Position numbers and translations under genes: made by a program
NCBI RefSeq assembly: GCF_000758885.1
Contig: NZ_JRNB01000087.1
Span: 130-33,266 of the forward strand
From: Peptostreptococcus sp. MV1
GTDB taxonomy: Bacteria > Bacillota > Clostridia > Peptostreptococcales > Peptostreptococcaceae
Direction of reading: 5' to 3'
DNA: 33,137 nt
Part shown: piece by piece, positions 25,354 through 33,137 of the stretch
Layout: each line of letters opens with the position of its first letter
How positions within the stretch are numbered: position 1 is the stretch's first letter
The notes under the pieces: generated by a model
Database searches by the model: none
Told to the model about the DNA's origin: nothing
What the model saw: the letters and a program-made list of their open reading frames with translations, nothing else

Positions 25354-27276
25354 ATGGTAAATAATAATGTAAATAAAAGGCATATAAGTGCAGATACAAA
25401 CATAGATACAAACATAGATACAGACGTAGATACAGACGTAGATACAAATATAGATACAAACATAGATACAGACGTAGATACAAAGAGTACCTCATGCAAG
25501 TCAATTAAAATAGATACAAAGAGTAAGTCATACGAGCTTCTAATTGCTAGAGGCATCCTTGCCCAAGTAGGTGAGCTAATACTAGACAAACTACCATCGA
25601 GCAGGGGCAGCAAGATATGTATAGTTACGGACAAAAATGTTGATGCTCTTTATTCAGAGTTATTAGACCGGTCCCTAGTAAGGGCTGGATATACCACATC
25701 AAAGTACCTAATAGAGCCAGGTGAAGCCAGCAAGGACCTAGGCAACTACCAGGCAATTATAGACCATATGTCAAGTCAGGCTATGACTAGGCAGGACATA
25801 GTTATAGCCCTAGGTGGTGGCCTAGTAGGTGACCTAGCAGGTTTTTGTGCGGCAACCTACCAGAGGGGTATAGGCCTAGTCCAGCTACCTACCAGCCTGT
25901 TAGCCATGATAGATTCCAGTGTAGGTGGCAAGACTGCTATCAACACCAGCCATGGAAAAAATCAAATAGGGAGCTTCTACCAACCAGATTTGGTAGTATG
26001 TGACCCAGATTGCCTAGCAAGTCTAGGAGACCTAGACTGGGCATCAGGCATGGGAGAGATGATAAAGTATGCCATATTAGACAGGTCCATGGATATAAAC
26101 AAGATAGGTTCTAGATCAGACCTAGATGGCCTAATGGAAAATATATACCAAGCCATAAGCATCAAGGCCAAATACGTCCTAGCAGATGAACTTGACAGGG
26201 GGCAGAGGCAGGCCCTTAACCTAGGTCATAGCCTAGGTCACGCCATAGAGGCACTCAGTAACTACCAGCTCAGACATGGTCAGGCAGTAGCAATAGGTAT
26301 AAACCTAATATCAAGGTATGCAGTTGCCAAGGGTATGATGAAGTTTTCAGACCTTATCACCATAGTTATGGCCCTAGACAAGGCAGGCCTGGATATAGGG
26401 TGTCCATATGAAATGAGCCAAATGCTATCCCTGATAAGATCGGACAAAAAACGTCAGGGAGACAGGATAAGTCTAATAATTCCAAGGAGCATAGGTGACT
26501 GTCAGATAATCGATACACCAATTGATGACCTGGCAGCTTTTGACACAAAAACCCCAGACAGCTACAAGGGTATGAAGTTCGGACTCCTAGGAGAAAAGCT
26601 ATCCCACAGCAGGTCCCCTCAAATCCATGCCAGACTAGCAGACTACGACTACCAGCTATACGAGATAGACAGGGATAGGATAGACGAATATATGGAAACC
26701 TATCCACTAGATGGGTCCAATGTGACAATACCCTACAAAGAAACAGTCATGAAATATTGCAATGACCTCTCCGATAGGGCCAAGTCTATAGGGGCAGTCA
26801 ACACCCTAGTCAAATTAGGAAATGGTAGCCTATATGGGGACAATACAGATTACTACGGTTTTTCCAAGATGGTAGAGGACCTAGGCCTAGATGTAGGGGG
26901 CAAATACGTCCTAGTACTGGGCAGTGGTGGAGCATCACTGACAGTCAAGGCCTATATGGAAAATCACGGTGCAGGTCGTATAGTTACCATATCAAGAAGT
27001 GGTCAGGACAACTACCGAAATATAGATAGGCACTATGACAAGGCAGAAATTATAGTAAATGCAACACCGGTGGGTATGTATCCAGACCTAGACCAGTCAC
27101 CACTTGACCTAGCTGGATTTAAAAGGCTAGAGGCAGTCCTAGACCTTATTTACAATCCAGAGGAAACTAGGCTAATCAGTCAGGCCAAGAAGATGGGAAT
27201 TGCATCAGTAAACGGAATGATAATGCTAGAAGAACAGGCAAGACTAGCCTCATTTATCTTCAAGCAAAAGATATAG
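25354..27276 (+). CDS. Fused 3-dehydroquinate synthase / shikimate dehydrogenase (AroB-AroE)
   Basis: The 640-aa protein joins two shikimate-pathway enzymes. Residues about 45-390 are AroB, with GGGLVGDLAGF, TSLLAMIDSSVGGKTAIN, KNQIGSFYQP and the metal-binding LNLGHSLGHAIE. From Met407 the chain is AroE: SHSRSP substrate-binding serines, NVTIPYKE with the catalytic lysine, NTDYYGF with the catalytic aspartate, and the NADPH loop GSGGAS. Both halves keep their key residues. The two enzymes catalyse steps two and four, and the intervening dehydratase is not in this window. Residues 14-41 are tandem DTNI/DTDV repeats. No stop, frameshift or restart divides the halves. Confidence 0.9.
   Translation: MVNNNVNKRHISADTNIDTNIDTDVDTDVDTNIDTNIDTDVDTKSTSCKSIKIDTKSKSYELLIARGILAQVGELILDKLPSSRGSKICIVTDKNVDALYSELLDRSLVRAGYTTSKYLIEPGEASKDLGNYQAIIDHMSSQAMTRQDIVIALGGGLVGDLAGFCAATYQRGIGLVQLPTSLLAMIDSSVGGKTAINTSHGKNQIGSFYQPDLVVCDPDCLASLGDLDWASGMGEMIKYAILDRSMDINKIGSRSDLDGLMENIYQAISIKAKYVLADELDRGQRQALNLGHSLGHAIEALSNYQLRHGQAVAIGINLISRYAVAKGMMKFSDLITIVMALDKAGLDIGCPYEMSQMLSLIRSDKKRQGDRISLIIPRSIGDCQIIDTPIDDLAAFDTKTPDSYKGMKFGLLGEKLSHSRSPQIHARLADYDYQLYEIDRDRIDEYMETYPLDGSNVTIPYKETVMKYCNDLSDRAKSIGAVNTLVKLGNGSLYGDNTDYYGFSKMVEDLGLDVGGKYVLVLGSGGASLTVKAYMENHGAGRIVTISRSGQDNYRNIDRHYDKAEIIVNATPVGMYPDLDQSPLDLAGFKRLEAVLDLIYNPEETRLISQAKKMGIASVNGMIMLEEQARLASFIFKQKI
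25393..25476 (+). repeat. In-frame 12-bp tandem repeat at the aroB-aroE N-terminus
   Basis: Seven 12-base units, GATACAAACATA or GATACAGACGTA with one variant, run in frame from codon 14 and encode DTNI DTNI DTDV DTDV DTNI DTNI DTDV. A partial unit, GATACAAAG, follows. The alternation in pairs suggests growth by duplication of larger blocks. Copy number is likely to vary between strains. Confidence 0.9.
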
Positions 27277-27290
27277 ATAAGGAAAATAAA

Positions 27291-28142
27291 ATGTTTGGTT
27301 ATGTAAGAATAAACAAAATGGACCTAACCTTTCGTGAATATGACCACTACAAGGCCTACTATTGTGGCCTATGCAAGTACCTAAAGAGAAACCACACAGA
27401 GCTATCTAGGTTGACTATCAACTATGACATCACATTTCTCATAGTCTTGCTCAGCTCCATATACCAGCCGAGCGCCCAGGTATTTCACGAAAAGTGCATA
27501 GTAGATCCAGTAAAAAAGAAAAAACACATCATCAACGAAGTCACAGAGTATGCGGCAAGTATGAATATATTGCTAGCCTATTACAAGCTAGAAGATGATG
27601 TTAATGATGAAGGTGGTATCAAGTCTAGACTAGCCAGACGTGCCTACAAAAAATCCTTCAAGACAGCCTATGACAAGTATCCTCAAAAGGCAGAATATAT
27701 AAGGGCCTGTCTAGAAGACCTAAGGTCTCTAGAACAAGACCTGTCTAGCTCCATAGACCAGACCTCAAACTGCTTTGGAAGGCTACTAGAAGAGATATTT
27801 GATTATAGGGATGATGAATACAGGGATAGGCTGAGGAAGGTAGGCTTCAACATAGGCAAGTACATATATATTATGGATGCCTACGAAGACCTAGACGAGG
27901 ACCTAGAAAAAGGCAGATACAACCCCTTCACTAGTTATAGAGAGGATAGAGATGGCCTAAAAGACAGGGTAGACAAGCTAATAGGCATGACCCTGTCCAG
28001 ACTAGAAGGAGCCATACTTGACCTAGATATCAAGGTCAACATGGCAATAATAGACAATATAATATATTCAGGCGTCTACCTTCGCTACAAGGGCCTAATA
28101 AATGGAGCTAACAAGAAAAAACAAGAAGAAAATATGAAATAA
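27291..28142 (+). CDS. DUF5685 family protein
   Basis: This 283-aa protein has no known function and begins with the family-typical MFGYVRINK, then YYCGLCKYLK. Cys25, Cys28 and Cys69 form a possible metal or iron-sulfur set. Two acidic motifs, LEDDVNDEG (101-109) and MDAYEDLDEDLEKGRYNPF (195-213), resemble the paired aspartate motifs of squalene/phytoene-synthase-like isoprenoid synthases in a mostly helical protein. No signal peptide or membrane helix is seen. It lies 14 bases after aroB-aroE in the same operon. The function is unproven. Confidence 0.75.
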   Translation: MFGYVRINKMDLTFREYDHYKAYYCGLCKYLKRNHTELSRLTINYDITFLIVLLSSIYQPSAQVFHEKCIVDPVKKKKHIINEVTEYAASMNILLAYYKLEDDVNDEGGIKSRLARRAYKKSFKTAYDKYPQKAEYIRACLEDLRSLEQDLSSSIDQTSNCFGRLLEEIFDYRDDEYRDRLRKVGFNIGKYIYIMDAYEDLDEDLEKGRYNPFTSYREDRDGLKDRVDKLIGMTLSRLEGAILDLDIKVNMAIIDNIIYSGVYLRYKGLINGANKKKQEENMK

Positions 28143-28163
28143 TAGGAAAGTAAGGTAAGAATT

Positions 28164-29513
28164 TTGTCGAATAAATCAAAGAAAGAAAAAATAAATGAAA
28201 ACAAGATGGGGTCCATGCCTGTCAAGAGGCTAATACTCAGCATGTCAGCCCCCATAGTTGTATCCATGCTAGTCCAGTCCTTATACAATGTAGTGGACAG
28301 TGTCTTTGTAGCGCAGATTAGCGAAGAGGCAATAACAGCAGTATCAATGGCCTTCCCACTCCAGCAGTTGATGATGGCAGTAGGCTTGGGTACAGCAGTA
28401 GGTGTCAACTCCTACCTATCAAGAAGCCTAGGGGCTAAGAAATTCTCCCAGGTCAACAGGATAGCCAATAACGGTCTATTTCTAGCATTTATGAGCTTTT
28501 TAGTCTTCTTCCTGATAGGACTCTTCCTATCAGAACAGCTAATATCAATTCAGACTGACAACCTTGAAATCATCAGTCATGGGCCGGTATATCTAAGAAT
28601 ATGCCTGATGGGGTCATTTGCCATACTCATGCACCTAATGTTTGAGAGACTCTTACAGGCAACAGGCAAGACACTATACACCATGATAGCCCAGATGACA
28701 GGAGCCGTCATAAATATAGTCCTAGACCCAATCATGATATTCGGTTGGTTTGGCCTACCAGCAATGGGCCTATCAGGAGCAGCAATAGCAACCGTCATAT
28801 CACAGTGGATAGGCTTTCTATTGATAGCCTACTTCTGCATCAGCAAGGAAAAGGACATAAACATCAGCTTCAAATATATGAAGCCAGACCTCAAGATTAT
28901 AAGGGATATATATGCGGTGGGAATCCCATCAATAATAATGATATCAATAGTATCGGTTACCATATTCTCGCTCAACCAGATACTATCCAGATTCTCAATT
29001 ACAGCAGTAGCCCTACTAGGCATATACTTCAAGCTGCAGAGCTTCATATTTATGCCGGTATTTGGACTCAATAACGGAATAATACCTATAGTAGGCTACA
29101 ACTACGGAGCCAACAACAAAGAGAGAATGAGAGAAGTCATATTCCTAGGCATGAAGTATGCAGCCGGGATTATGTTCGTTGGAACCATGATAATGATGAT
29201 ATTCCCAGACCAGCTCCTAGGCCTATTCAACGCATCACCACAGATGATGAAAATGGGACGAGTAGCCTTTAGGGTATTTAGCACCAGCTTTGTATTTGCA
29301 GCCATATGCATAGTATCCACAGGAGTATTCCAGGCAATTGGCAAGGGAACGCTCAGCATGACCATATCCATCATCAGACAGCTAGTAGTCCTAGTCCCCC
29401 TAGCCTACCTATTCTCACTGACAGGGAACGTAGACAGGGTATGGTGGAGCGTACTGATAGCAGAGCTAATAGCCCTAAGCATATGCATCAAAAATATTAA
29501 AAAAATTTTATAA
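28164..29513 (+). CDS. MATE family efflux transporter (chromosomal)
   Basis: A 449-aa protein with about twelve membrane helices and MATE features (PIVVSMLVQSLYNVVDSVFVAQI, then internal repeats). It is distinct from the element-borne MATE at 11512 and uses the local AGG/CTA/ATA-rich codons. The best start is TTG 28164 with a weak AAGGTAAG upstream; ATG 28206 is an alternative that shortens only the basic N-terminus. It is the last gene of the aroF operon by spacing. The substrate is unknown. Confidence 0.85.
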   Translation: MSNKSKKEKINENKMGSMPVKRLILSMSAPIVVSMLVQSLYNVVDSVFVAQISEEAITAVSMAFPLQQLMMAVGLGTAVGVNSYLSRSLGAKKFSQVNRIANNGLFLAFMSFLVFFLIGLFLSEQLISIQTDNLEIISHGPVYLRICLMGSFAILMHLMFERLLQATGKTLYTMIAQMTGAVINIVLDPIMIFGWFGLPAMGLSGAAIATVISQWIGFLLIAYFCISKEKDINISFKYMKPDLKIIRDIYAVGIPSIIMISIVSVTIFSLNQILSRFSITAVALLGIYFKLQSFIFMPVFGLNNGIIPIVGYNYGANNKERMREVIFLGMKYAAGIMFVGTMIMMIFPDQLLGLFNASPQMMKMGRVAFRVFSTSFVFAAICIVSTGVFQAIGKGTLSMTISIIRQLVVLVPLAYLFSLTGNVDRVWWSVLIAELIALSICIKNIKKIL

Positions 29514-29525
29514 TATAAACTGTTA

Positions 29526-29569
29526 TAGCCTACCCACCTATGATATAATTCTAATAGGAGTGTAGGCTA
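29526..29569. other. Inverted repeat and -10 elements upstream of the sortase gene
   Basis: TAGCCTAC (29526-29533) and GTAGGCTA (29562-29569) are perfect complements around a 28-base loop containing TATAAT at 29544-29549. A further TAGGCTA at 29581 and TATAAT at 29576 lie closer to the gene. This is probably the sortase promoter region with an operator, or an end-of-operon stem. Confidence 0.45.
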
Positions 29570-29611
29570 TTATCATATAATAGGCTACTTATAAGAGTTA
29601 GGAGGAGAAAT

Positions 29612-30289
29612 ATGAAAAAATTGGGACTACTACTGGTACTAGTGGGGATAATATTTGTATCAGTACCAAAAATATCAGAATATATGTTGATGAAAAACAG
29701 CCAGGATATAGACATATCCAAGCTATCAGACAAGGACTTGGAAAAAAATGCCAACAAAAACAAGAACAACTATGACGCATCCAAGATAAATCCAATAGAC
29801 ATAAACGGAGTAATCTTGAATAGGGAAAAGGCAGACCTATCAAAGGTGGTCGGCCAGCTGGTAATACCATCAATCAATAAAAATATAGCAATCTTTGACG
29901 GACTAGAAAACAACAGCTTGATGTATGGGGCCTGCACTATGAAACCAGGCCAGCAGATGGGCCAGGGTAACTACGCCGTAGCAGGTCACTACTGCAAAAA
30001 TGACAAGGTACTATTTGGTGGTCTAATGAAGATCAAAGACGGCGACATCATCAAGTTGACTAACAAGAAGAACATCTATGAATACAAGGTGGTCAAGACT
30101 ATGAAGGTCAAGGAAGACAGGACAGACCTGATAGGTGACGGACTCCTAGGCCAGTACGATGGCAGGGCCATAGTGTCCTTGATGACGTGCTACTACGATG
30201 TAGAGGGCTATAGGTACTTTGTGATAGGTAGCTTTAGTAGGTTGTACCCTTACTCACAGGCAAAGATGCTAGAAGGTATAAGTGGATAG
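29612..30289 (+). CDS. Sortase (class A-like transpeptidase)
   Basis: The 225-aa protein has an N-terminal membrane anchor (about residues 4-22), a lysine- and asparagine-rich linker, then a sortase beta-barrel. The catalytic set is visible: His126 in AVAGHYC, Cys193 in SLMTCYY and Arg201 in YRYFVIG. It should join LPxTG-like proteins to peptidoglycan at the outer membrane face. A GGAGGAG precedes the ATG. No sortase substrate is encoded in the window; the CWB2 protein downstream does not use sortase. Confidence 0.88.
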   Translation: MKKLGLLLVLVGIIFVSVPKISEYMLMKNSQDIDISKLSDKDLEKNANKNKNNYDASKINPIDINGVILNREKADLSKVVGQLVIPSINKNIAIFDGLENNSLMYGACTMKPGQQMGQGNYAVAGHYCKNDKVLFGGLMKIKDGDIIKLTNKKNIYEYKVVKTMKVKEDRTDLIGDGLLGQYDGRAIVSLMTCYYDVEGYRYFVIGSFSRLYPYSQAKMLEGISG

Positions 30290-30454
30290 GAAGTAGATTA
30301 AATACACTCAGTATTTATAGTATAATAATTAAAATATTAGAAGAAGAGGTTGAAAGGGTTTTAAGGAATTACATTGCCTAGTCGGTAGGCAGGTAAGTAC
30401 CATAAAAATAAATAAAAATTATATGTAACAAAAAAGTTACAACACCAATACCTA

Positions 30455-30490
30455 GGGGGAATTTAGTGTCATAGATGTCACTGATCCCCC
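30455..30490 (+). terminator. Hairpin downstream of the sortase gene
   Basis: GGGGGA (30455-30460) pairs with TCCCCC (30485-30490), and AGTG (30465-30468) pairs with CACT (30479-30482) inside it. There is no proper T-run, so termination would be partial. A smaller stem TGTAAC-A6-GTTACA lies at 30424-30441. Confidence 0.45.
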
Positions 30491-30587
30491 TTGTAAATAT
30501 AAGAAGACTAATGTATAATAATACAGGTAATGATGTATTTGTAAATGAATAAGGATAGAAAATAGGGTCACTGAGTCTATTTTTTTG
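30491..30587 (+). ncRNA. Possible short RNA or attenuated leader upstream of the S-layer gene
   Basis: A promoter-like pair, TTGTAA (30491-30496), 17-nt spacer and TATAAT (30514-30519), is followed 40 bases later by a terminator-like stem AAAATAG/CTATTTT (30559-30583) with a T-run to 30586. A transcript of about 60 nt would result. No coding frame is seen. It may be a small RNA or an attenuated first promoter of the downstream gene. Confidence 0.4.
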
Positions 30588-30607
30588 AATTTTTTTGCAA
30601 AAACATC

Positions 30608-30636
30608 TTGAAATTATTACAATTTTGTAATAATAT
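30608..30636 (+). promoter_or_regulatory. Main promoter of the S-layer-like gene
   Basis: TTGAAA (30608-30613), a 17-nt spacer and TAATAT (30631-30636) form a good sigma-A promoter. The spacer is almost filled by a perfect palindrome, ATTATTACAA-TT-TTGTAATAAT (30613-30634), which could be an operator. The mRNA leader would be about 100 nt. Confidence 0.6.
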
Positions 30637-30741
30637 TAAAGTGTGAGAAATGTATGGTTACGTATATTTATTTGATGTTCGGAATCATAAGGAATTGTTA
30701 AAAGAAATGTAATCAATAATATGTTTGGGAGGAATGAAAAC

Positions 30742-32988
30742 ATGAAGAAACAAATAGCTGTTTTAATGGCTGCTGCGACTGCAGTAACAACTGTAGCTCC
30801 AGCGATTGCTACTGCTGCTGTAAATGAACATTCAGAGGTATCTGTTGCAACAGTAAATGCAAAGATAAAGGAAGCTTTGGACAAGAAATTTAAGTCTGAA
30901 GTAAATGAAGGTATAGGTAAGGATGACTTCAAGAAGACTGATGACGTTAAGGATTATCAGAAGTCTCAGTACCTTGTAGTTTTATCAACTAAGGGTACAG
31001 TAACTGACAATGAAGCGAATGGCTTATTGACTGATGCTGACAAGAAGGCTTATAATGATTTTATAAATGATTCAGAAGCTAAGAAAGTAACTGGCGGTAA
31101 GGAATATGTAGTTACAGATGCTGCTAAGGTATCAGGTCTAATAGAAAAGTTAGTTCTTTCTGGTGATGAGACAGTAGTTTCAATAATAGACAAGGGTGCT
31201 ACTAAGGATGGTGAAGCAGTTGAAATAATAACTGATAAGTTAGTAAAGTCTGGTTCTAAGGTGGATGAAAAGACTCAGCAGAGTTCTAAAAAAATTGTTG
31301 AAGTACTTGCTAAATTTATAAAGACTGATAAAAAAGCTGGTTTCGTTGATGAACTAAAGGTAGATGAAAAGGCTTATGATGCTTCAAAAGATTATACTGA
31401 TGCTAAAAAGATAGAAGTGAAGTTAACTAGTGGTAAGGAAATCAAGATAAAGGAAGGCGACAAGGCTATAGATCTTGAAACAGTTATGACTGATAAGACT
31501 GAGTTAAAGATTTATGATGCTGAAAGTAAGAATCCAGTTGAAGGTGTTGACCAGTCAGTTTATGATAAGATTACTGGATTTAAAAATCTTGCAACTGATG
31601 ATGATAAGAAGGTTCAGCGTGACGTTGCGACTGGTGATGTAGAAGTTTATACTCTAGATGACGTGGATACTAAGGAAGTTAAGATAGAGGATATATTTAC
31701 TAAGGACGGTGGATATACTGAAGCAGGTGCTGACTTTATTAATAAGATTAAGACTGCTAGAGATAAGACTGGTATATTTAATCATGCTGGTACTAGCTAT
31801 AAGGTTGACCAGACAGCTTTAAAGAATGCATTAAAGGCTGCCAAGATAGTTGAAAGAAATGGTCAGTTTGCTCTTGAATTTGTTGTGGCTGCAAAGGATG
31901 CAAATGATGAATTGAGAGATGTTAAACTAAAAATATCTATGAGTGGTAAAAATGCTGTTGATCTTCAGACAGTTAAGGATGACTTAAATACAGATGAAGA
32001 AGTAGTTGTTGGTAAGTTTGTTAAGCTAATAGGTGCAGACAGATATGCAACTGCCATAAAGGTTTCTGAAGAAACGTTTGAGGATAAGAAGGCGGATTCC
32101 GTAGTAATAGTGGGTGGAGCTTCTGTAATAGACGGTCTATCTGCAGCTCCTTTAGCTTCTGCCAAGAATGCTCCTATACTTTTAGCTGGCAAGAAGGGTC
32201 TAAGTGCTGATACATTGAACGAAATAGAAAGAGTATGCGACAAGTTATATAATAAGACTGTTTATATTGTAGGTGGACAAGATTCTGTAACTAAGGATGT
32301 TGAGAAGCAGTTAAAAGATAAATTCCCAAGTGTTGTTATTAATAGGATAGCTGGATCTGATAGATATGACACATCTCTTAAGATAGCAAAGAGATTGAAG
32401 GATGATAAATCCATTTCAAATAGAGCTTTTGCAGTTGGTGGTAAGGGTGCACCAGATGCAATGTCAATAGCTCCAGTGGCTGCTGATAGAGCTTATAACA
32501 AGGGCAAGGTAAATCCGATTATAGTAGTTCCAAAGGATGCTGTTTCTAAGGATGTTAGAGACTACCTAGGAAATTCTAGTATAAATGATATAGTTGCTCT
32601 AGGTGGAGAGTCTACAATATCTACTCAGGCTCTTAAGGACTTAAGGGCTATTGCTGGTGGTGCTTCTATAGAAAGAGTGTATGGCGAAAGCAGATATGCA
32701 ACTAACCTAGCGATACTTAAGAAGTACTACTCTGCTAGTGGCATAAAGAAAAATGGTCTAATAGTAGCAAGTGGTGCAGAGGATAAGTTGGTTGACGCTC
32801 AGACTGCAAGTATTTTTGCAGCAGGAAAAGAAACTCGTCCAATAATGCTTGCTGGTAATAAGGCAACTGATGATCAGGCTGACTACTTAAAGAATAATAA
32901 GAAGGATTTAGCTAAGAAGGTTTACCAGGTTGGTGGAGTTGTATCTGCTGACGTTATGAAGACTGTTGTTGAAAAGTTAGGTCTTTAA
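30742..32988 (+). CDS. SlpA-like S-layer precursor with three CWB2 repeats
   Basis: The 748-aa secreted protein has a signal peptide (MKKQIAVLMAAATAVTTVAPAIATAA), a lysine- and aspartate-rich N-terminal region to about residue 425, and three CWB2 (PF04122) repeats beginning near 428, 534 and 644 (IGADRYATA, IAGSDRYDT, VYGESRYAT). The order matches C. difficile SlpA, where the N-terminal part is cleaved off as the low-molecular-weight subunit and the CWB2 part binds a cell-wall polymer. A segment near 375-400 recalls the region before the SlpA cleavage site. ATG 30742 has GGGAGG at 30727-30732. Codon use (AAG, GCT, GTT, ACT) is biased and unlike its neighbours, which suggests high expression. 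Confidence 0.88.
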   Translation: MKKQIAVLMAAATAVTTVAPAIATAAVNEHSEVSVATVNAKIKEALDKKFKSEVNEGIGKDDFKKTDDVKDYQKSQYLVVLSTKGTVTDNEANGLLTDADKKAYNDFINDSEAKKVTGGKEYVVTDAAKVSGLIEKLVLSGDETVVSIIDKGATKDGEAVEIITDKLVKSGSKVDEKTQQSSKKIVEVLAKFIKTDKKAGFVDELKVDEKAYDASKDYTDAKKIEVKLTSGKEIKIKEGDKAIDLETVMTDKTELKIYDAESKNPVEGVDQSVYDKITGFKNLATDDDKKVQRDVATGDVEVYTLDDVDTKEVKIEDIFTKDGGYTEAGADFINKIKTARDKTGIFNHAGTSYKVDQTALKNALKAAKIVERNGQFALEFVVAAKDANDELRDVKLKISMSGKNAVDLQTVKDDLNTDEEVVVGKFVKLIGADRYATAIKVSEETFEDKKADSVVIVGGASVIDGLSAAPLASAKNAPILLAGKKGLSADTLNEIERVCDKLYNKTVYIVGGQDSVTKDVEKQLKDKFPSVVINRIAGSDRYDTSLKIAKRLKDDKSISNRAFAVGGKGAPDAMSIAPVAADRAYNKGKVNPIIVVPKDAVSKDVRDYLGNSSINDIVALGGESTISTQALKDLRAIAGGASIERVYGESRYATNLAILKKYYSASGIKKNGLIVASGAEDKLVDAQTASIFAAGKETRPIMLAGNKATDDQADYLKNNKKDLAKKVYQVGGVVSADVMKTVVEKLGL

Positions 32989-33034
32989 TATCTACTGATA
33001 AATAGAAATAAATACTAAACAATTAGTAATAAGG

Positions 33035-33069
33035 GTATGGATAGAGGATTTCCTCTATCCATACTTTTT
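33035..33069 (+). terminator. Strong intrinsic terminator of the S-layer-like gene
   Basis: A perfect 14-bp stem (33035-33048 with 33051-33064) is followed by five T at 33065-33069. It lies 47 bases past the stop codon and fits a highly transcribed gene. Confidence 0.9.
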
Positions 33070-33070
33070 G

Positions 33071-33100
33071 GGTTCTATAATATATGGTTCTATAATATAT
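33071..33100 (+). repeat. Tandem 15-bp repeat with TATAAT boxes
   Basis: GGTTCTATAATATAT occurs twice without a gap (33071-33085 and 33086-33100). Each copy contains a TATAAT -10-like box, so it may belong to the promoter of a gene beyond the window. Confidence 0.6.
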
Positions 33101-33137
33101 AGCGTTGATGGTAACAAAAATGCTTTCAAAGTCGTAA

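Noticed and set aside
25326-25634. Antisense frame with VSMFVSTSV repeats opposite the aroB-aroE start
   Set aside because: It is the mirror of the in-frame 12-base repeat in the real gene; it has no ribosome site and no family match.
29612-32988. Sortase and the CWB2 protein as an enzyme-substrate pair
   Set aside because: The CWB2 protein ends in VVEKLGL with no LPxTG-like motif or membrane tail, and CWB2 repeats bind the wall without covalent linkage.

Overview
The window looks like a Gram-positive anaerobe of the Peptostreptococcaceae type, most like Peptostreptococcus. The grounds are an SlpA-like surface protein with three CWB2 anchoring repeats, a BirA-like site at bioY, low GC, and housekeeping genes rich in AGG, CTA and ATA codons. 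This genus is inferred from content, not from a search. No rRNA, tRNA or CRISPR array was seen.

Positions 1-17863 are a mobile-element arm. A TetR regulator (505-1119) has a sigma-A promoter buried in a perfect 24-bp inverted repeat. Behind it run twelve tightly packed same-strand genes, mostly with ATGA-type overlaps: an ECF transporter (S, T, double A), two ABC half-transporters resembling the YbtP/YbtQ and IrtA/B metallophore importers, an aminothiazoline-carboxylate hydrolase family protein, a SAM methyltransferase, a second complete ECF transporter, a MATE exporter and a membrane-tethered serine hydrolase. Read together, this could be an uptake and processing module for a thiazoline-type metallophore or similar small molecule, without biosynthetic genes. 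That function is inference. A conjugative-element style tail follows: a Tn916 Orf7-like sigma factor, a structured non-coding stretch, a small SHOCT-like protein and a large serine recombinase.

Positions 17826-23615 are a defence and toxin-antitoxin island in partial decay. A GmrSD-like DUF262/DUF1524/DUF4268 gene lies between two 38-bp direct repeats, the first of which covers the recombinase stop codon. After it come a RhuM gene broken by an internal deletion, a truncated AbiEi/AbiEii pair, an intact RelBE pair on the minus strand, and a perfect 16-bp hairpin that may mark the end of the foreign DNA.

From 23665 on, the sequence looks like core chromosome. bioY (minus) has BirA-like operators. 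An aromatic-pathway operon follows: aroF, an unusual aroB-aroE fusion with a DTNI/DTDV tandem-repeat N-terminus, a DUF5685 protein with isoprenoid-synthase-like acidic motifs, and a MATE exporter. A class A-like sortase comes next. The last gene is a highly expressed-looking SlpA-like S-layer precursor with a complex upstream region and a very strong terminator.
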